Shown: piece by piece, positions 20,552 through 22,583 of the stretch
How the letters are laid out: every line of letters begins with the position of its first letter
Position numbering within the stretch: position 1 is the first letter of the stretch
Source of the DNA: JAAFIP01 sp963775085
Lineage (GTDB): Bacteria; Pseudomonadota; Gammaproteobacteria; Burkholderiales; Burkholderiaceae_C
NCBI GenBank assembly: GCA_963775085.1
Contig: CAVZHO010000015.1
Coordinates: 1 to 22,583 of the forward strand
Length of the DNA: 22,583 nt
Direction: 5' to 3'
Program-made: the position numbers and the translations under genes
The notes under the pieces: generated by a model
Told to the model about the DNA's origin: nothing
What the model saw: only the letters and a program-made list of their open reading frames with translations
Databases searched by the model: none

Positions 20552-21825
20552 GCGCCGCCTGGAGCATCCGCGATGGCGTGAGTTACGGCTTGCTGGGTCT
20601 GCCATTGGCTTTTGTCGCGCTGCCTTTGTATGTGGTGCTACCCAACCACTACGCCCGCGAGTTGGGTGTTCCACTGGCCACCTTGGGTGCGTTGTTGCTG
20701 GGTGCACGCTTGTTCGATGCCGTGATAGACCCTTGGCTTGGCCGCTGGTGTGACCGCCTGTTTTCCCATAGCACCACCAGGGTTTTGCGGGTCTGCACCC
20801 TGGCTGCCGTGGTGCTGGCCTTGGGCTTCGTCGCTTTATTTTTTCCTCCCGTGCGGGGCACGGCACTGGTGCCGTGGGCTCTGGTGGCGCTGCTCACCAC
20901 CTATGGCGCCTTCAGCATGATCAGCATCACCTACCAGAGCTGGGGAGCCCGCTTGGGCGGCAATGCGGTGCAGCGCAGCCGTATCGTCGCCTGGCGCGAG
21001 GGTTTGGGGTTAGTAGGGGTGTTGCTTGCGTCCGTCTTGCCGGTGGTCAGCGGTTTGGGTGTGAGTACCGGCGTGTTTGTCGCCATGCTCACCTTGGGTA
21101 TGGTGGCATGGCTGCAGGCCAGGCCGCCTATCGTGGCCCATGCGGTATCCCACCCCCGGAACCTGCATCCTGCTGCCCCATCACTCTGGATGCCCCTCAC
21201 ACGCCCGGGGTTCAAGGCACTTCTTCTGGTGTTTGTATTGAACGGTATTGCCAGCGCCATACCCGCCACCCTGGTGCTGTTTTTTATCCAGGATCTTCTT
21301 CAGGCACCCAAGCAGCTGGAAGGTGTGTTCTTGATCGCCTATTTTCTGGCTGCTGCACTCTCCATCCCTGTCTGGCTGCGCTGCGTGGCCCACTGGGGTC
21401 TGCGGCGTACCTGGTTGGGAGGCATGTTATTGGCCGTTGCCGTGTTTGTCTGGGCTGCCAACCTCGGCGCATCGGATGTGGTGCCCTTCATCATCGTGTG
21501 CGCCCTGTCTGGCATCGCGCTGGGTGCTGACCTGGCTGCTCCGCCCGCCTTGCTGGCAGGCATGATCCAAGCCAATGGCGACCATGGCAGCAATGAGGGT
21601 GCGTATTTTGGCTGGTGGAACTTTGCGACCAAGCTCAATCTGGCTTTGGCCGCCGGGCTTGCGCTGCCCTTATTGCAATTATTTGGCTACACCCCTGGTG
21701 CACGCTCAGCGGCTGCACTGCAAGCCCTGGTGATTGCCTATTGCGTCATTCCATGCGCTCTTAAATTAATAGCTGCTTATGCCCTATTTTCATGGACTCA
21801 ATCCAATAAACATCTTGCTCAGTAA
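20548..21825 (+). CDS. MFS transporter, GPH (MelB-like) type
   Basis: A 425-residue polytopic membrane protein with about 12 hydrophobic segments. The N-terminal LLLGARLFDAVIDPWLGRWCDR matches the conserved cation-binding Asp motif of glycoside-pentoside-hexuronide (GPH) permeases such as MelB. Members occur with FAD-oxidoreductase/DUF1365/CFA clusters, where the substrate is unknown and may not be a sugar (a lipid is conceivable). The start overlaps the previous stop (ATGA). The C-terminal 20 residues (LIAAYALFSWTQSNKHLAQ) are encoded by repeat copy F, so the natural C-terminus may have been altered. Confidence 0.88.
   Translation: MSAAWSIRDGVSYGLLGLPLAFVALPLYVVLPNHYARELGVPLATLGALLLGARLFDAVIDPWLGRWCDRLFSHSTTRVLRVCTLAAVVLALGFVALFFPPVRGTALVPWALVALLTTYGAFSMISITYQSWGARLGGNAVQRSRIVAWREGLGLVGVLLASVLPVVSGLGVSTGVFVAMLTLGMVAWLQARPPIVAHAVSHPRNLHPAAPSLWMPLTRPGFKALLLVFVLNGIASAIPATLVLFFIQDLLQAPKQLEGVFLIAYFLAAALSIPVWLRCVAHWGLRRTWLGGMLLAVAVFVWAANLGASDVVPFIIVCALSGIALGADLAAPPALLAGMIQANGDHGSNEGAYFGWWNFATKLNLALAAGLALPLLQLFGYTPGARSAAALQALVIAYCVIPCALKLIAAYALFSWTQSNKHLAQ
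21760..21803 (+). repeat. Dispersed hairpin repeat, copy F (coding, diverged)
   Basis: Contains TTAATAGCTGCTTATGCCC then TATTTTCATGGACTCAATCC. The arms are partly degenerate compared with other copies, but the reading frame (LIAAYALFSWTQ) is the same as in copy E. It lies at the 3' end of the MFS transporter gene. Confidence 0.75.
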
Positions 21826-21834
21826 AGGAAAAAA

Positions 21835-22371
21835 ATGATGCAACGACGCAGCTATTTAATGGCCCTGGCCAGCGCAGGCGCACTTTGCGCCTGCGCTGGC
21901 GCACCGCAAATCAGTGACTACGCAGCGGAGAAACCCCAATTTGATTTAAAAAGCTATTTCAACGGCAAAGTGGACGGCTGGGGTATTTTTACGGATCGCA
22001 ATGGCAAAGTCGTGCGCAGATTTCTGGTTGCCATGAACTGCACCTGGAATGGCGACGACGGCATTCTGGATGAGGACTTTACCTACAGCGATGGCACCAG
22101 ACAAAAGCGCATCTGGCGTATGAAAAAACTACCCGATGGCCGCTACCAGGGCCGCGCCGACGATGTGGTCGGACTAGGCGAAGGACGGCAAATGGGCAAC
22201 GCCTTTCGCTGGGGCTACACGTTGATGCTGCCCGTCGACGGCAAAACCTACGAAGTGCAGTTTGACGACTGGATGTACCAGATGGATGACAAGGTAGTCA
22301 TCAACAAAGCAACCATGCGAAAGTTTGGCTTCACACTGGGCGAGCTGGTCGTCAACTTCCAAAAGCCTTGA
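21835..22371 (+). CDS. DUF3833 lipoprotein
   Basis: A 178-residue DUF3833 protein with a twin-Arg-preceded signal peptide (MMQRRSYLMALASAGALCAC) and a lipobox LCAC whose second Cys would be the lipidated residue (inner or outer membrane lipoprotein). Core motifs: FDLKSYFNGKVDGWGIFTDRNGKVVRRF, LDEDFTYSDGTRQKRIWRM, GRADDVVG, WGYTLMLPVDGKTYEVQFDDWMYQMD. Function is unknown, but DUF3833 genes belong to the same stress-linked lipid cluster. AAAGGA lies 7 bases before the start (a second ATG follows immediately). It is 9 bp after the MFS gene, within the operon. Confidence 0.92.
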   Translation: MMQRRSYLMALASAGALCACAGAPQISDYAAEKPQFDLKSYFNGKVDGWGIFTDRNGKVVRRFLVAMNCTWNGDDGILDEDFTYSDGTRQKRIWRMKKLPDGRYQGRADDVVGLGEGRQMGNAFRWGYTLMLPVDGKTYEVQFDDWMYQMDDKVVINKATMRKFGFTLGELVVNFQKP

Positions 22372-22373
22372 GT

Positions 22374-22583
22374 ATGAGCCTGAACCCCTGCATTACCCAG
22401 TGGTCGGGCCGGCGCGTCTGGTTGATCGGTGCGTCCACCGGCATTGGGCGCGCCACGGCTGAGCTGCTGCATAGCAAGGGCGCGAAGGTCATCGCCTCGG
22501 CACGCAGTAGGGAGGCCTTGCACGCTCTGGCCAGCCAATGCCCGGCCTGGAGGTTTTGCCACTCGATGCCACCGATCCCGCCT
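22374..22583 (+). CDS. SDR-family oxidoreductase, partial, apparent frameshift
   Basis: Begins at ATG 22374, two bases after the DUF3833 stop, and runs off the window. The N-terminus reads WSGRRVWLIGASTGIGRATAELLHSKGAKVIASARSREALHALA, with the Rossmann GASxGIG motif of classical SDRs. After the codons for SQCP (about 22541) the expected family continuation GLEVLPLDATDPA is found in a different frame, while the original frame gives an implausible AWRFCHSMPPIPP. A single missing C in the CCC run at 22541-22543 would explain it. It may be a pseudogene or a sequencing error. It ends the lipid operon as seen here. Confidence 0.8.
   Translation, partial: MSLNPCITQWSGRRVWLIGASTGIGRATAELLHSKGAKVIASARSREALHALASQCPAWRFCHSMPPIPP

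Overview
The window reads as the chromosome of a betaproteobacterium, most likely a Comamonadaceae member of the Rhodoferax/Polaromonas/Curvibacter kind. This rests on the GC-rich housekeeping genes, the protein flavour (HTH-less BirA followed by a SPOR-like protein and stand-alone RfaE2, a large topoisomerase III with a SWIB tail), and two dispersed palindromic repeats of a type common in that family. It is a family-level inference, not a species call.

Layout. (1) 1-837: 3' part of a PepP-type Xaa-Pro aminopeptidase. (2) About 840-5140: an accessory insertion. It starts with a clearly AT-richer solitary P-loop ATPase (Sll1717-like), followed by a toxin-antitoxin 'graveyard': a truncated DUF1016/YhcG nuclease remnant, a frameshifted MqsA antitoxin, an intact Phd/ParE-type pair with a YefM-like double TGTACA operator, an orphan HigA antitoxin whose toxin survives only as a C-terminal stub, and an intact StbDE/RelBE-type pair. 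(3) 5172-9085: core-type genes: EVE-domain protein, YiiM-like MOSC protein, atypical SDR with a divergent IclR regulator, and a cyclic-nucleotide-binding-domain protein with an N-terminal xFxxS pentapeptide tandem repeat. (4) 9253-13063: a 1020-residue topoisomerase III carrying a C-terminal SWIB domain, divergent from a SET-domain lysine methyltransferase. Between them lies a roughly 50-bp alternating purine-pyrimidine tract (Z-DNA potential). (5) 13063-15249: birA, a SPOR-like membrane protein and rfaE2. (6) 15320-22583: a lipid-modification locus. A di-iron acyl-ACP-desaturase-like gene is divergent from a tightly overlapping operon: FAD oxidoreductase, DUF1365, CFA-synthase-like methyltransferase, chalcone-isomerase-like protein, GPH-type MFS transporter, DUF3833 lipoprotein and an SDR that runs off the window and looks frameshifted.

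How the parts work together. Genes of the region-6 families recur in light or singlet-oxygen (ChrR/LitR) stress regulons elsewhere, where they are tied to unusual membrane fatty acids (cyclopropane, methyl-branched or furan). The desaturase plus the CFA-like enzyme with altered active-site residues fit production of a non-standard lipid. No ECF sigma factor, ChrR, LitR or photolyase is in the window. The TopoIII-SWIB/SET pair is a second plausible unit, echoing the SWIB-topoisomerase and SET methyltransferase of Chlamydia.

The most unusual structural signal is a dispersed hairpin element of about 45-60 bp with six copies here (about 5135, 5706, 9134, 14689, 20002 and 21760). Four copies lie between genes, and one of those supplies the stop codons of both convergent neighbours. 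Two copies lie inside coding sequence in the same frame, encoding near-identical hydrophobic segments (LIAAYVLFTWTT and LIAAYALFSWTQ). A different GC-rich palindromic repeat is inserted in frame in topB.
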